Positions 51,932 through 60,138 of a DNA stretch of 64,000 nt are shown one piece after another. The position numbers and the translations under genes were made by a program. Source of the stretch: Bacillus_AD sp047238185 (GTDB lineage Bacteria; Bacillota; Bacilli; Bacillales; DSM-1321); the NCBI RefSeq assembly GCF_047238185.1, contig NZ_JBDFMI010000006.1:558001-622000 (forward strand), read 5' to 3'. Every line of letters starts with the position of its first letter. The stretch's first letter is position 1. The notes below the pieces were generated by a model. It searched no databases and was not told where the DNA came from. It saw nothing but the letters and a program-made list of their open reading frames with translations.

Positions 51932-53383
51932 ATGAATCAAGAAAATACACCCCTTTTTGATGGCTTGAAGCAATTTATTGCAAAGCAGCCGATATCTTAT
52001 CATGTACCCGGCCATAAGAATGGATTGCTGTATGAACATATAGGTGAGGGTATATTCAACGCTTTATTGCAGATGGATGCAACTGAAGTGGAAGGATTGG
52101 ATGATTTGCATGAGGCTGAAGGAATTATCGAGGAGGCACAGCAGCTTTTAAGCAAAGCATACAATTCAGCTAAAAGTTATTTTTTGGTGAATGGTTCAAC
52201 AGTCGGGAATTTGGCTATGATTCTTGGTGTTTGCCGGGAGGGCGATACTGTTCTAGTTCAACGGAATTGCCATAAGTCTATTATGAATGCCCTGGCCTTG
52301 GTTAAAGCAAAGCCGATATTTTTGAAACCATATTTAAATGAAAAATGGGGAATTGCAGAGGGCGTACCATATAATACAATACAAAAAGCAATTAAGCAGC
52401 ATCCAGATGCGAAAGCAGTTATTTTAACCTATCCTACCTATTATGGAACTGGAGAAGATATAACGGAGCATATAGCACTTGCCCATGAAAAAGGCATACA
52501 AGTATTGGTGGATGAAGCACATGGAGCCCATTTTATTGCGGGAGCCCCCTTTCCCAGAAGCAGCCTTACGATGGGTGCAGATTATGTTGTCCACTCTGCG
52601 CACAAAACATTGCCTGCTATGACAATGGGTTCTTATTTACATATGGGGAAGTATAGCCGTGAAAGGGAGCGTGTGCACCATTACCTTCAAATGCTGCAAA
52701 GCAGCAGCCCCTCATACCCGATTATGGCTTCACTTGATTTGGCCAGATCCTACATTGCCACTTATTCTAAAAAAGATGCGCAGTACATTGCTGAAATGTC
52801 CGCTATTTTCAAGCGGAATTTAAACCAGATTGAATGCATTGCTGTACTTGAAAATACATCTGGTATTAACGATTGTTTAAAAATGGCCATTATGACAGAT
52901 GGCACTTTTACAGGATTAGCCCTACAGGAAGAGCTGGCTACGTTAGGAGTCTATACAGAATTGGCAGATGTCCATAAAGTCTTGTTCATATTGCCTTTAT
53001 TGAAGAAGGGGCAGCATTATCCATTTGAACAGACCGTTCAAATCGTCTCAAAAGCAGTCGAACAACTAAAAGAAAAAGAAAATAAACTAGCGGATGAAGC
53101 ATTCGGATTGGGCGATTATAGCGCTGAAATAGTTTCCTTATCCATCGGCTTCTCTGACATGGAGTCATGCACAAAAGAAATGGTTCCTTTGGCAGCCGCA
53201 GCTGGCCGGATAGCGGCAGAAACGATTACTCCATACCCTCCCGGTATCCCTTTATTGTTGAATGGTGAAACGATATCAGAGGGCCATGTTGGGAAGATAC
53301 AGTCTTTGATTAAGGCGAAGGCACGGTTTCACGGATTTATGGATCCAGAGAAAAAAAGAATAAGAGTATATGGTAAAATGTAA
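51932..53383 (+). CDS. Orn/Lys/Arg decarboxylase family protein YaaO
   Basis: The 483-residue PLP-dependent enzyme has PISYHVPGHKNG at the N-terminus, VDEAHGAHF and the PLP lysine motif SAHKTLPAMTMGSYLH near residue 228. A C-terminal decarboxylase domain carries PYPPGIPLLLNGE. The family makes polyamine precursors (agmatine, cadaverine); substrate is not certain. AAAGGAAG precedes the ATG at longer than usual spacing. It precedes tmk, as yaaO does in B. subtilis. Confidence 0.93.
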   Translation: MNQENTPLFDGLKQFIAKQPISYHVPGHKNGLLYEHIGEGIFNALLQMDATEVEGLDDLHEAEGIIEEAQQLLSKAYNSAKSYFLVNGSTVGNLAMILGVCREGDTVLVQRNCHKSIMNALALVKAKPIFLKPYLNEKWGIAEGVPYNTIQKAIKQHPDAKAVILTYPTYYGTGEDITEHIALAHEKGIQVLVDEAHGAHFIAGAPFPRSSLTMGADYVVHSAHKTLPAMTMGSYLHMGKYSRERERVHHYLQMLQSSSPSYPIMASLDLARSYIATYSKKDAQYIAEMSAIFKRNLNQIECIAVLENTSGINDCLKMAIMTDGTFTGLALQEELATLGVYTELADVHKVLFILPLLKKGQHYPFEQTVQIVSKAVEQLKEKENKLADEAFGLGDYSAEIVSLSIGFSDMESCTKEMVPLAAAAGRIAAETITPYPPGIPLLLNGETISEGHVGKIQSLIKAKARFHGFMDPEKKRIRVYGKM

Positions 53384-53440
53384 GTCAACGCTATATAAAA
53401 ATAAACATATAATTGAAATAGATAAATTGGAGGCTCATGC

Positions 53441-54082
53441 ATGAATCGCGGAATATTTATTACAGCTGAAGGTCCTGATGGAGCAGGGAAAACAACCATT
53501 TTAAACATGCTATTCCAAAAGTTGAAAGACAGCGGAAAGAAAGTGATGCTTACACGTGAACCAGGCGGGATTGCGATAGCGGAGCAAATACGTGAAGTAC
53601 TGCTTAATACAGAGAATATAGCAATGGATGAACGGACGGAAGCGCTTCTATATGCTGCTGCAAGAAGACAGCATCTTGTGGAAAAAGTTTTGCCCGCACT
53701 GAAAGAAGGTTATATAGTATTATGCGATCGCTTCGTAGATAGTTCTCTTGCTTATCAAGGCTATGCAAGAGGCCTTGGCATGGATGAGGTTCTCAGAATC
53801 AATCAATTTGCGATAGAGGATATGATGCCTGATGCTACTCTCTATTTTGATTTAACGCCTGAAGAAGGGCTTAAACGGATTGAGTCGAATAGTAATAGAG
53901 AAGTGAACCGGCTGGATGCGGAAGACCTTGCTTTTCATAAAAAAGTCCGTGAAGGCTATCTGAAGCTGGTTGAACAGTTTCCTGAGAGAATCGTGGTGAT
54001 CGATGCATCGCAAGGCATTCCGGAAGTGCTCGGCGAAACCGAGAAAATGATTGAAAAGATTTGTGAACAAAAGGGTAAATAA
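53441..54082 (+). CDS. tmk: Thymidylate kinase
   Basis: The 213-residue kinase makes dTDP from dTMP. The P-loop is EGPDGAGKTT near residue 9, the substrate motif is DRFVDSSLAYQG near residue 95, and TREPGG near residue 38. TTGGAGG precedes the ATG. It lies 57 bases after yaaO and starts a run of nucleotide and replication genes. Confidence 0.97.
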   Translation: MNRGIFITAEGPDGAGKTTILNMLFQKLKDSGKKVMLTREPGGIAIAEQIREVLLNTENIAMDERTEALLYAAARRQHLVEKVLPALKEGYIVLCDRFVDSSLAYQGYARGLGMDEVLRINQFAIEDMMPDATLYFDLTPEEGLKRIESNSNREVNRLDAEDLAFHKKVREGYLKLVEQFPERIVVIDASQGIPEVLGETEKMIEKICEQKGK

Positions 54083-54110
54083 GGAATTGAAAGAAAATTC
54101 TTTAAGGTGT

Positions 54111-54119
54111 TGTTATAAT
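54111..54119 (+). promoter_or_regulatory. Possible extended -10 promoter of darA
   Basis: TGTTATAAT is an extended -10 with a consensus TATAAT (54114-54119). No good -35 is present at 17 bases. It lies 38 bases before darA. Confidence 0.4.
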
Positions 54120-54157
54120 AAAGAAAGATAGAAAATAACTCTAGGAGGAAGATTGCC

Positions 54158-54487
54158 ATGAAAATGATTATTGCGGTAGTACAGGATAAGGACAGCAACC
54201 GTTTGTCATCAGCTTTAGTAGAGCATAATTTTCGGGCAACAAAGCTGGCAACAACAGGAGGTTTCCTGAAATCGGGAAATACGACGTTCATGATCGGTAC
54301 CGAAGAGATTAGGGTTAATAAGGCTCTCCAAGTTATTAAGGACAATTGCCAATCAAGGGAACAATTTGTAGCCCCAATATCTCCAATGGGAGGAAATGCA
54401 GATTCCTATGTTCCATATCCAGTGGAGGTTCAAGTGGGGGGAGCAACCGTATTTGTCCTTCCAGTCGAACAGTTTCATCAATTTTAA
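54158..54487 (+). CDS. darA: Cyclic di-AMP receptor DarA (PII-like)
   Basis: The 109-residue PII-like protein (YaaQ) binds cyclic di-AMP as a trimer. Family signatures are NFRATKLATTGGFLKSGNTT, PMGGNADSYVPYPVEV and GGATVFVLPVEQFHQF at the C-terminus. Its downstream targets remain little known. TAGGAGG precedes the ATG. It lies between tmk and yaaR. Confidence 0.95.
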   Translation: MKMIIAVVQDKDSNRLSSALVEHNFRATKLATTGGFLKSGNTTFMIGTEEIRVNKALQVIKDNCQSREQFVAPISPMGGNADSYVPYPVEVQVGGATVFVLPVEQFHQF

Positions 54488-54507
54488 TGCAAGAATGAGG
54501 GTTCAGT

Positions 54508-54948
54508 ATGAAAATAAATCAAGATCTTCCTATTAAGATGGATCAGTTTAATAAAGAGCCTAAAACTGCCAATCAAGGAAAAGCATCCTTTTCTGGCGTC
54601 TATCAAAAGCATGAACAAAAAATGCAATTCGCTGCTTTAAATAAACTTCTTGGCGATATTGAAGGTGCAGGGGAACGGCTCGGGCGTTCTCGCACATTCA
54701 AAGATTTGGCTAAGTATAAGAGCCTAGTGAAAAAATTTGTGAAAGAGGCCGTGGAATACGGCATGAATTTACAGCAATCACAAAGCTGGAATCAATATGG
54801 GCAAAGCCGTCCATTAAAAACCGTACAGACCATCGATGATAAATTGGTTGAATTGACGGAAGACGTAATGAATCAAGAAAAAGATACCTTGTCTATCCTT
54901 GGACAGGTTGGAGAAATTAAAGGACTATTGATTAATTTATATACTTAA
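54508..54948 (+). CDS. YaaR family protein (DUF327)
   Basis: The 146-residue, helical and charged protein has LGRSRTFKDLAKYKSLVKKFVKEAVEYG, the DUF327 core. Function is not known. GAGGG lies about 10 bases before the ATG. It is 20 bases after darA and 17 before holB, consistent with one operon. Confidence 0.9.
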   Translation: MKINQDLPIKMDQFNKEPKTANQGKASFSGVYQKHEQKMQFAALNKLLGDIEGAGERLGRSRTFKDLAKYKSLVKKFVKEAVEYGMNLQQSQSWNQYGQSRPLKTVQTIDDKLVELTEDVMNQEKDTLSILGQVGEIKGLLINLYT

Positions 54949-54965
54949 GGTAGTGATGGAACGTT

Positions 54966-55973
54966 ATGATGAACACATGGAATGAGCTAAATGAAATACA
55001 GCCGCTTGCCTGCAGGATGCTTCAAAACAGTATCCTGAAAAGGCGCGTTGCCCATGCATATCTTTTTGAGGGAGAACGGGCGACCGGAAAAAAAGAGGCA
55101 GCCGTTTTATTGGCAAAGAGCCTATATTGTGAACAACCTATAGAAGGCATCCAACCGTGCAACCAATGTGCGAATTGCCGTAGAATCGAAAGCGGAAATC
55201 ATCCAGATGTTCATATGATCGAACCCGATGGTTTATCTATCAAGAAGGAGCAAATTCAGTACCTTCAAGATGAGTTCTCCAAAAAGGGAGTAGAATCATC
55301 ACGAAAATTCTATGTTCTTTCAGATGCTGAGAAAATGACGGTCCAAGCTGCAAACAGTTTATTGAAGTTTCTCGAAGAACCATTATCTGAAACGATCGCT
55401 ATCCTTATAACGGAACAACCGCAACGGATTCTTCCCACTATATTGTCAAGATGCCAGGACATCTCCTTCCAATCGCTTCCTTCCCATCTGCTCGTAAAGA
55501 AACTCAGGGAAGAAGGGGCGGAACTTCAGAGCGCCTTGATCGCCTCTCAATTGACCAACAGTTTTGAGGAAGCAAAGGAAATATGTTTTGATGATTGGTT
55601 TGCACAAGCTCAGCGAAAAGTGTTAAAATTATATGAAGTACTAAGCCAGGACTACCTGAAAGCACTTATTGACCTTCAGGATGAATGGTTTGGTTTTTTT
55701 AAAGAGAAAGATCAGGTTGACCGTGGGTTAGACTTATTACTTCTTATCTATAAGGATTTACTATATATACAGTTAGGCAACGAGGATGCTGTCGTATTCA
55801 AGTCTAAGCAATCTGAATTAGAGAGATATGCCCTTCAAAGCCAACAAAGAAAAATTGCCGGGCATATGGAGGCAATTCTTGAGGCGAAAAGAAGACTCAT
55901 GTCTAATACAAATCCACAACTAGTTATGGAGCAACTAGTGTTGAATTTGCAGGAGGGATCATCCTTTGTTTGA
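54966..55973 (+). CDS. holB: DNA polymerase III subunit delta'
   Basis: The 335-residue clamp-loader subunit is related to DnaX but has a degenerate P-loop (FEGERATGKKEA near residue 31). A four-cysteine zinc site (CEQPIEGIQPCNQCANC) and the sensor-type LLKFLEEPLSETIAILI stretch are present. The ribosome site is weak; two adjacent ATG codons offer starts at 54966 or 54969. It overlaps ricT by 8 bases. Confidence 0.94.
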   Translation: MMNTWNELNEIQPLACRMLQNSILKRRVAHAYLFEGERATGKKEAAVLLAKSLYCEQPIEGIQPCNQCANCRRIESGNHPDVHMIEPDGLSIKKEQIQYLQDEFSKKGVESSRKFYVLSDAEKMTVQAANSLLKFLEEPLSETIAILITEQPQRILPTILSRCQDISFQSLPSHLLVKKLREEGAELQSALIASQLTNSFEEAKEICFDDWFAQAQRKVLKLYEVLSQDYLKALIDLQDEWFGFFKEKDQVDRGLDLLLLIYKDLLYIQLGNEDAVVFKSKQSELERYALQSQQRKIAGHMEAILEAKRRLMSNTNPQLVMEQLVLNLQEGSSFV

Positions 55974-56796
55974 TGTAGTAGGAGTCCGCTTTAAGAAAGC
56001 GGGTAAAATATACTATTTCGATCCGGGAGATTTCGAAATTCCAAAGGATGAATTTGTAATCGTCGAGACAGCTCGGGGTATCGAATTTGGAAGAGTAGTC
56101 ATTGCCCGGAAACAAGTAGAAGAAAATGATGTTGTATTGCCGTTGAAGAAAGTTCTGCGCATCGCTGATCCAAAAGATCGCCTAATTGTCGAAGAAAACA
56201 AAAAAGCTGCAGCGGAAGCTTATGAAGTGTGCGGCCAAAAAGTGGATGAACATGAATTGGATATGAAACTGATTGATGTTGAATACACATTTGACCGAAA
56301 TAAAGTCATTTTTTATTTTACAGCCGACGGCCGGGTAGACTTCCGTGAGTTGGTGAAGGATTTGGCCGCTATATTCCGTACGCGGATTGAACTGCGGCAA
56401 ATAGGGGTCCGAGATGAAGCGAAGATGCTTGGGGGAATAGGGCCTTGCGGAAGAATGCTTTGTTGTTCAACCTACCTTGGGGACTTTGAACCTGTTTCCA
56501 TCAAGATGGCCAAGGATCAAAATTTATCATTGAACCCAACGAAAATCTCAGGTTTATGCGGCAGATTGATGTGCTGTTTAAAATATGAAAATGATGAATA
56601 TGAAACAGCAAAAGAACAGCTTCCTGATCTTGGAGAAATGATAAAAACTCCGAATGGAACAGGCAAGGTAGTAGGGCTTAATATTCTAGAAAGAGTACTC
56701 CAAGTTGAATTTACTGATCCAGCAAGAGTTCTCGAATTCACTTTGGAAGAAATTCTAAAAGAAGGAGCCGTTTCTATTCAAGCCACAGATTACTGA
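55966..56796 (+). CDS. ricT: Regulatory complex protein RicT (YaaT)
   Basis: The 276-residue PSP1-family protein forms the Y complex with RicA and RicF, which affects Spo0A phosphorylation, competence and RNase Y specificity in B. subtilis. Cysteine motifs GIGPCGRMLCCSTY and SGLCGRLMCCLKYE match the iron-sulfur binding sites. The start is TTG 55966 with AGGAGG at 9 bases, overlapping holB by 8 bases. Confidence 0.95.
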   Translation: MFDVVGVRFKKAGKIYYFDPGDFEIPKDEFVIVETARGIEFGRVVIARKQVEENDVVLPLKKVLRIADPKDRLIVEENKKAAAEAYEVCGQKVDEHELDMKLIDVEYTFDRNKVIFYFTADGRVDFRELVKDLAAIFRTRIELRQIGVRDEAKMLGGIGPCGRMLCCSTYLGDFEPVSIKMAKDQNLSLNPTKISGLCGRLMCCLKYENDEYETAKEQLPDLGEMIKTPNGTGKVVGLNILERVLQVEFTDPARVLEFTLEEILKEGAVSIQATDY

Positions 56797-56810
56797 GGTG
56801 GTGAGAGCAC

Positions 56811-57182
56811 ATGGATAAGAAAGAAATATTTGATTCTGTCAGCAGCATGGAGGCACAAATCGGTCAATTGTATCAGCAACTGGGTGAATTAAAGGACCAT
56901 GTTGCTGAGATATTGGAAGAGAACAATTTGCTTACGGTTGAGAATGAACATCTCAGACGCCGTTTGGACCAGCATCTTGCCGATAAGAAACAGAGCATGA
57001 ATGGTAAAAAGAAAAAGATACAAAATGAATCTAAAGAAGATAAAGGATATGATATCGGCGAAGGTTATGATAACCTTGCCCGCCTTTACCAGGAAGGTTT
57101 CCATATTTGCAATTTGCATTTTGGGAGTCCCCGCAAAGAAGGCGACTGTCTATTCTGTCTATCTTTCCTGAATAAAAAATAA
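56811..57182 (+). CDS. yabA: Replication initiation control protein YabA
   Basis: The 123-residue protein limits re-initiation by linking DnaA to the DnaN clamp. An N-terminal leucine-rich coiled coil (IGQLYQQLGELKDHVAEIL, about 15-60) gives the tetramer, and a C-terminal zinc site has HICNLHFG and DCLFC. GAGGTGGTG precedes the ATG. It is 14 bases after ricT. All three partners (YabA, DnaA, DnaN) are coded in this window. Confidence 0.96.
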   Translation: MDKKEIFDSVSSMEAQIGQLYQQLGELKDHVAEILEENNLLTVENEHLRRRLDQHLADKKQSMNGKKKKIQNESKEDKGYDIGEGYDNLARLYQEGFHICNLHFGSPRKEGDCLFCLSFLNKK

Positions 57183-57212
57183 AGCCTTCCCTTCATTTGG
57201 AAGGTTTTTTTA
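57182..57212 (+). terminator. Terminator of yabA
   Basis: GCCTTCC and GGAAGGT pair with an 8-base loop and are followed by TTTTTT. Confidence 0.85.
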
Positions 57213-57290
57213 TGGCAGTCAGCCAAATATATGAGTATAAAAAGAGGTTATCCTCTGCTAAGTTAGATCGAAATTGAGGTGCACAGTAGC

Positions 57291-58028
57291 GTGTTATTAC
57301 AAGGTGACGAACGATTAGATTATCTTCTTGCTGAAGATTTACGCATAATACAAAGCCCATCGGTATTTTCCTTTTCTTTGGATGCTATCCTGCTGGCCAG
57401 ATTTGTTTCAGTTCCGATTGTAAAGGGAGATCTGGTTGATTTATGTTCAGGCAATGGAGTTATTCCGTTGATGCTGACTACAAGGACAAGGGGAAAAATT
57501 ATCGGGGTGGAAATACAGGAACGATTGCATGATATGGCTATCCGAAGCATTGAGTATAATCATTTGAGTGGACAAATAAATATGATACATGGAGACCTGA
57601 AGGAAATCGTAAAGGAAATCGGCCATTCGAAATACGATGTGGTCACATGCAACCCTCCTTATTTCCCTACTCCAAAGAAAGACGAGCATAATCGAAATGA
57701 GCATTATGCGATTGCCCGACATGAAATCATGTGCAACTTGGAAGATGTCGTTAAGGCTAGCAGCCAATTATTGAAGCAGGGCGGGAAAGCGGCATTTGTC
57801 CATAGACCCGGCAGATTAATGGATATACTAACATTAATGAGGAAATATCGGCTTGAGCCCAAACGGTTGCAATTTGTTTATCCTAGCGCTGGAAAAGAAG
57901 CGAATACAATTCTAGTGGAAGGGATCAAGGATGGGAATCCTGACCTGAAAGTATTGCCGCCATTTGTTGTTTATAATGAGCAACAAGAATATACAGAGGA
58001 AGCAAGAAGGATTTTATATGGCGAATGA
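57291..58028 (+). CDS. trmN6: tRNA1(Val) (adenine(37)-N6)-methyltransferase family protein
   Basis: The 245-residue SAM-dependent methyltransferase (YabB) has motif I VDLCSGNGVIPLML near residue 45 and the N6-adenine signature CNPPYF near residue 120. The closest functional assignment is modification of A37 in tRNA. GTG 57291 follows GAGGTG and matches the B. subtilis start; a GTG four codons earlier overlaps that ribosome site. It overlaps the next gene by 11 bases. Confidence 0.92.
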   Translation: MLLQGDERLDYLLAEDLRIIQSPSVFSFSLDAILLARFVSVPIVKGDLVDLCSGNGVIPLMLTTRTRGKIIGVEIQERLHDMAIRSIEYNHLSGQINMIHGDLKEIVKEIGHSKYDVVTCNPPYFPTPKKDEHNRNEHYAIARHEIMCNLEDVVKASSQLLKQGGKAAFVHRPGRLMDILTLMRKYRLEPKRLQFVYPSAGKEANTILVEGIKDGNPDLKVLPPFVVYNEQQEYTEEARRILYGE

Positions 58029-58296
58029 ACATGTCATGTACGTATTGGAGTGTATTGATGGTACGTATTATACGGGCTATACTAATGACCTCACTCGCAG
58101 GGTTCAAATGCATAACGAAGGTAAAGGTGCAAAATATACAAGAGGGCGAACGCCCGTTACACTTCGGTATTCTGTAGTTTATGGGACGAAAGAAGAAGCA
58201 ATGAAGGCGGAGTACCGTTTTAAACAGCTTCCCCGCAAGAAAAAGGAAGCCATTATGAGACATGCTTTACATATAAAAGAAGAAGGAGGGCTATAA
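58018..58296 (+). CDS. GIY-YIG domain protein YazA
   Basis: The 92-residue protein is one GIY-YIG nuclease domain: YVLECIDGTYYTGYTNDLTRR at the start and GKGAKYTRGRTPVTLRY. The catalytic Tyr, Arg and Glu (KAEYRFKQL) are present. It is the UPF0213 type, whose target is unknown. ATG 58018 with AAGGA upstream is preferred; a start 18 codons earlier lies deep inside trmN6. It is coupled to trmN6 and followed 5 bases later by rsmI. Confidence 0.92.
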   Translation: MANEHVMYVLECIDGTYYTGYTNDLTRRVQMHNEGKGAKYTRGRTPVTLRYSVVYGTKEEAMKAEYRFKQLPRKKKEAIMRHALHIKEEGGL

Positions 58297-58301
58297 AACA
58301 T

Positions 58302-59183
58302 ATGTGGCAACAACAGAGTTTTGCCCTTGAAGGCAAAGAAGCAATCCTATATTTAGTGCCGACACCCATCGGCAATTTAGAAGACATGACCTATCGGGCA
58401 ATAAGGATTTTAAAAGAAGCGGATGTCATTGCAGCTGAAGACACGCGCAATACGAAGAAACTATGCAATTATTTCGGAATTGACACTCCGATTATCAGTT
58501 ATCATGAACATAATAAAGAGTATAGCGGCAAGCAAGTAGTGGACAGGCTGCTTGGAGGCCAAACAGTCGCTTTAGTCAGCGACGCCGGAATGCCGGCCAT
58601 TTCCGACCCTGGATTTGAGCTGGTACTGGATGCTCTCAAAGAAAGGGTTACTGTAGTTCCTTTGCCTGGGGCGAATGCAGCAACGACTGCCCTCATCGCT
58701 TCTGGTATACAAACACAGCCTTTTTACTTTTATGGTTTTTTGGATAGAAGCCCGAAAGTGAAGAAGAAGCAATTGGAACAATTAAAAACCGTTTGTGCGA
58801 CTGTCATTTTATATGAATCGCCACATCGTTTGAAAGAAACGCTATCCGTTATACAAACGATTGTCGGAGGACATCGCCAGATTGTTTTATGCCGTGAACT
58901 GACAAAGAAATTTGAAGAATTCATAAGGGGAACAATTGATGAAGCTTGCCAGTGGGCAAAGGAGAATGAAGTCCGCGGCGAATTCTGCTTGGTTCTTGAA
59001 GGGGCCTCCGAATCTGATATAGCTGAAGAAGAAAATCAGTGGTGGGAAGGTTTAAGCATTGTGGAGCATGTAGATACCTATATGAACGAAAAAGGTATGT
59101 CGAATAAAGAAGCTATGAAAGAAGCAGCAAAAGATAGACAATTACATAAACGAGATGTCTATCACGCATATCACATTGAATAG
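58302..59183 (+). CDS. rsmI: 16S rRNA (cytidine-1402-2'-O)-methyltransferase
   Basis: The 293-residue tetrapyrrole-methylase-fold enzyme methylates the ribose of C1402. VPTPIGNLEDMTYRA is near residue 20, AEDTRNTKKL near 46 and SDAGMPAISDPG near 92. GGAGGG lies 11 bases before the ATG. It ends in a terminator facing abrB. Confidence 0.97.
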   Translation: MWQQQSFALEGKEAILYLVPTPIGNLEDMTYRAIRILKEADVIAAEDTRNTKKLCNYFGIDTPIISYHEHNKEYSGKQVVDRLLGGQTVALVSDAGMPAISDPGFELVLDALKERVTVVPLPGANAATTALIASGIQTQPFYFYGFLDRSPKVKKKQLEQLKTVCATVILYESPHRLKETLSVIQTIVGGHRQIVLCRELTKKFEEFIRGTIDEACQWAKENEVRGEFCLVLEGASESDIAEEENQWWEGLSIVEHVDTYMNEKGMSNKEAMKEAAKDRQLHKRDVYHAYHIE

Positions 59184-59191
59184 TAATTCAC

Positions 59192-59233
59192 AAAAAAAGA
59201 AACAGGTTCTTAAAGATCCTGTTTCTTTTTTTT
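59192..59233. terminator. Bidirectional terminator, rsmI / abrB
   Basis: AAAAAAGAAACAGG and CCTGTTTCTTTTTT pair perfectly around an 11-base loop, with A and T tracts on both sides, between convergent genes. Confidence 0.92.
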
Positions 59234-59235
59234 GC

Positions 59236-59520
59236 TTATTTAGCTGTTTCGATATGGTCTTGGATTTCTTTAAGAAGTTGCTCAGCGCCTTCTTTGCTTA
59301 AAATCAATTTACCGTCAGCTAATGTCATGTTATTGTCGGATACTTCACCAGTAATTTGACAAGTCATGTTAGGTTTGTATTTTTTAAGGATGATGCGCTC
59401 GTCATCAACGTAAATTTCTAGAGCGTCCTTTTCTGCAATACCTAGCGTACGGCGAAGTTCAATAGGAATAACTACACGACCAAGTTCATCAACTTTACGA
59501 ACGATACCTGTAGATTTCAT
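59236..59520 (-). CDS. abrB: Transition state regulator AbrB
   Basis: The 94-residue swapped-hairpin DNA-binding protein represses many stationary-phase genes during growth. The N-terminal domain MKSTGIVRKVDELGRVVIPIELRR is typical, and the single cysteine (MTCQITGE) is at the usual place near residue 54. GAGAGGGG precedes the ATG. A Spo0A box lies between its promoter and the gene, fitting repression of abrB at the onset of sporulation. Confidence 0.97.
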   Translation of the reverse strand: MKSTGIVRKVDELGRVVIPIELRRTLGIAEKDALEIYVDDERIILKKYKPNMTCQITGEVSDNNMTLADGKLILSKEGAEQLLKEIQDHIETAK

Positions 59521-59574
59521 TATGTAACTGCCCCTCTCATTATTAATTGGAATGGGATATAATTTTCGTCATTA

Positions 59575-59581
59575 TTCGACA
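59575..59581 (-). promoter_or_regulatory. Spo0A box downstream of the abrB promoter
   Basis: TGTCGAA on the minus strand is a perfect 0A box located about 20 bases beyond the abrB -10, where bound Spo0A would block transcription, as known in B. subtilis. Confidence 0.75.
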
Positions 59582-59600
59582 AAATTTTTATAATAAATTA

Positions 59601-59629
59601 ATAATACCAGCCATTCCCAAATTCGTCAA
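59601..59629 (-). promoter_or_regulatory. Sigma-A promoter of abrB
   Basis: On the minus strand TTGACG (59624-59629), 17 bases, TATTAT (59601-59606), 80 bases before the abrB start. Confidence 0.75.
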
Positions 59630-59757
59630 TCTTTTTGTTAAAAACCATAAAAATTTAAATAATTCCTTTAATAACAAGGTTTTACATGCAATTGGATTAT
59701 AATTCCTTATATGTGGAAGGCGATTATTTATATTTGGAAGGGTGAAAGTATTTTATA

Positions 59758-59775
59758 TTTCGACGGCATTCGACA
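59758..59775 (-). promoter_or_regulatory. Tandem Spo0A-like boxes between abrB and metS
   Basis: On the minus strand TGTCGAA (59769-59775) is followed by CGTCGAA (59758-59764), 10-11 bases apart, the one-turn spacing used by Spo0A dimers. The surrounding 59630-60036 region shows no gene. Confidence 0.5.
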
Positions 59776-60036
59776 AATTCCTGTCTATAGTGGAAGGAGT
59801 AAATTGAAGTAAGTTGAAAAAATGAAGAAAAAAGGATATTTTTACTAATTATACTACCTTAAGACCAGCTATGCAAAATGGACGCTTGAAGAATATATGA
59901 GCAGGATTTATAACGGAAATATTTGATAGACGGAGTATATAGGATACAGGAATGTGGCAATGCTTTGATTATAATGAGAATGGTCCTGCACCATCTGTAG
60001 ATAGGGAATCTTTTAAGGTGAATTCGCACATTTTCT

Positions 60037-60045
60037 TGATATAAT
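60037..60045 (+). promoter_or_regulatory. Extended -10 promoter of metS
   Basis: TGATATAAT carries a consensus TATAAT (60040-60045) with the TG extension, 93 bases before metS. I saw no T-box or S-box sequence in the leader. Confidence 0.55.
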
Positions 60046-60138
60046 GTAAGTACGTATTCAACCATTTGGAACGAAAAAGGATATTTGTCATACCCATGGA
60101 TGCAGCAGTATCCCATCAGGTATGAAGAGGAGGAACTT

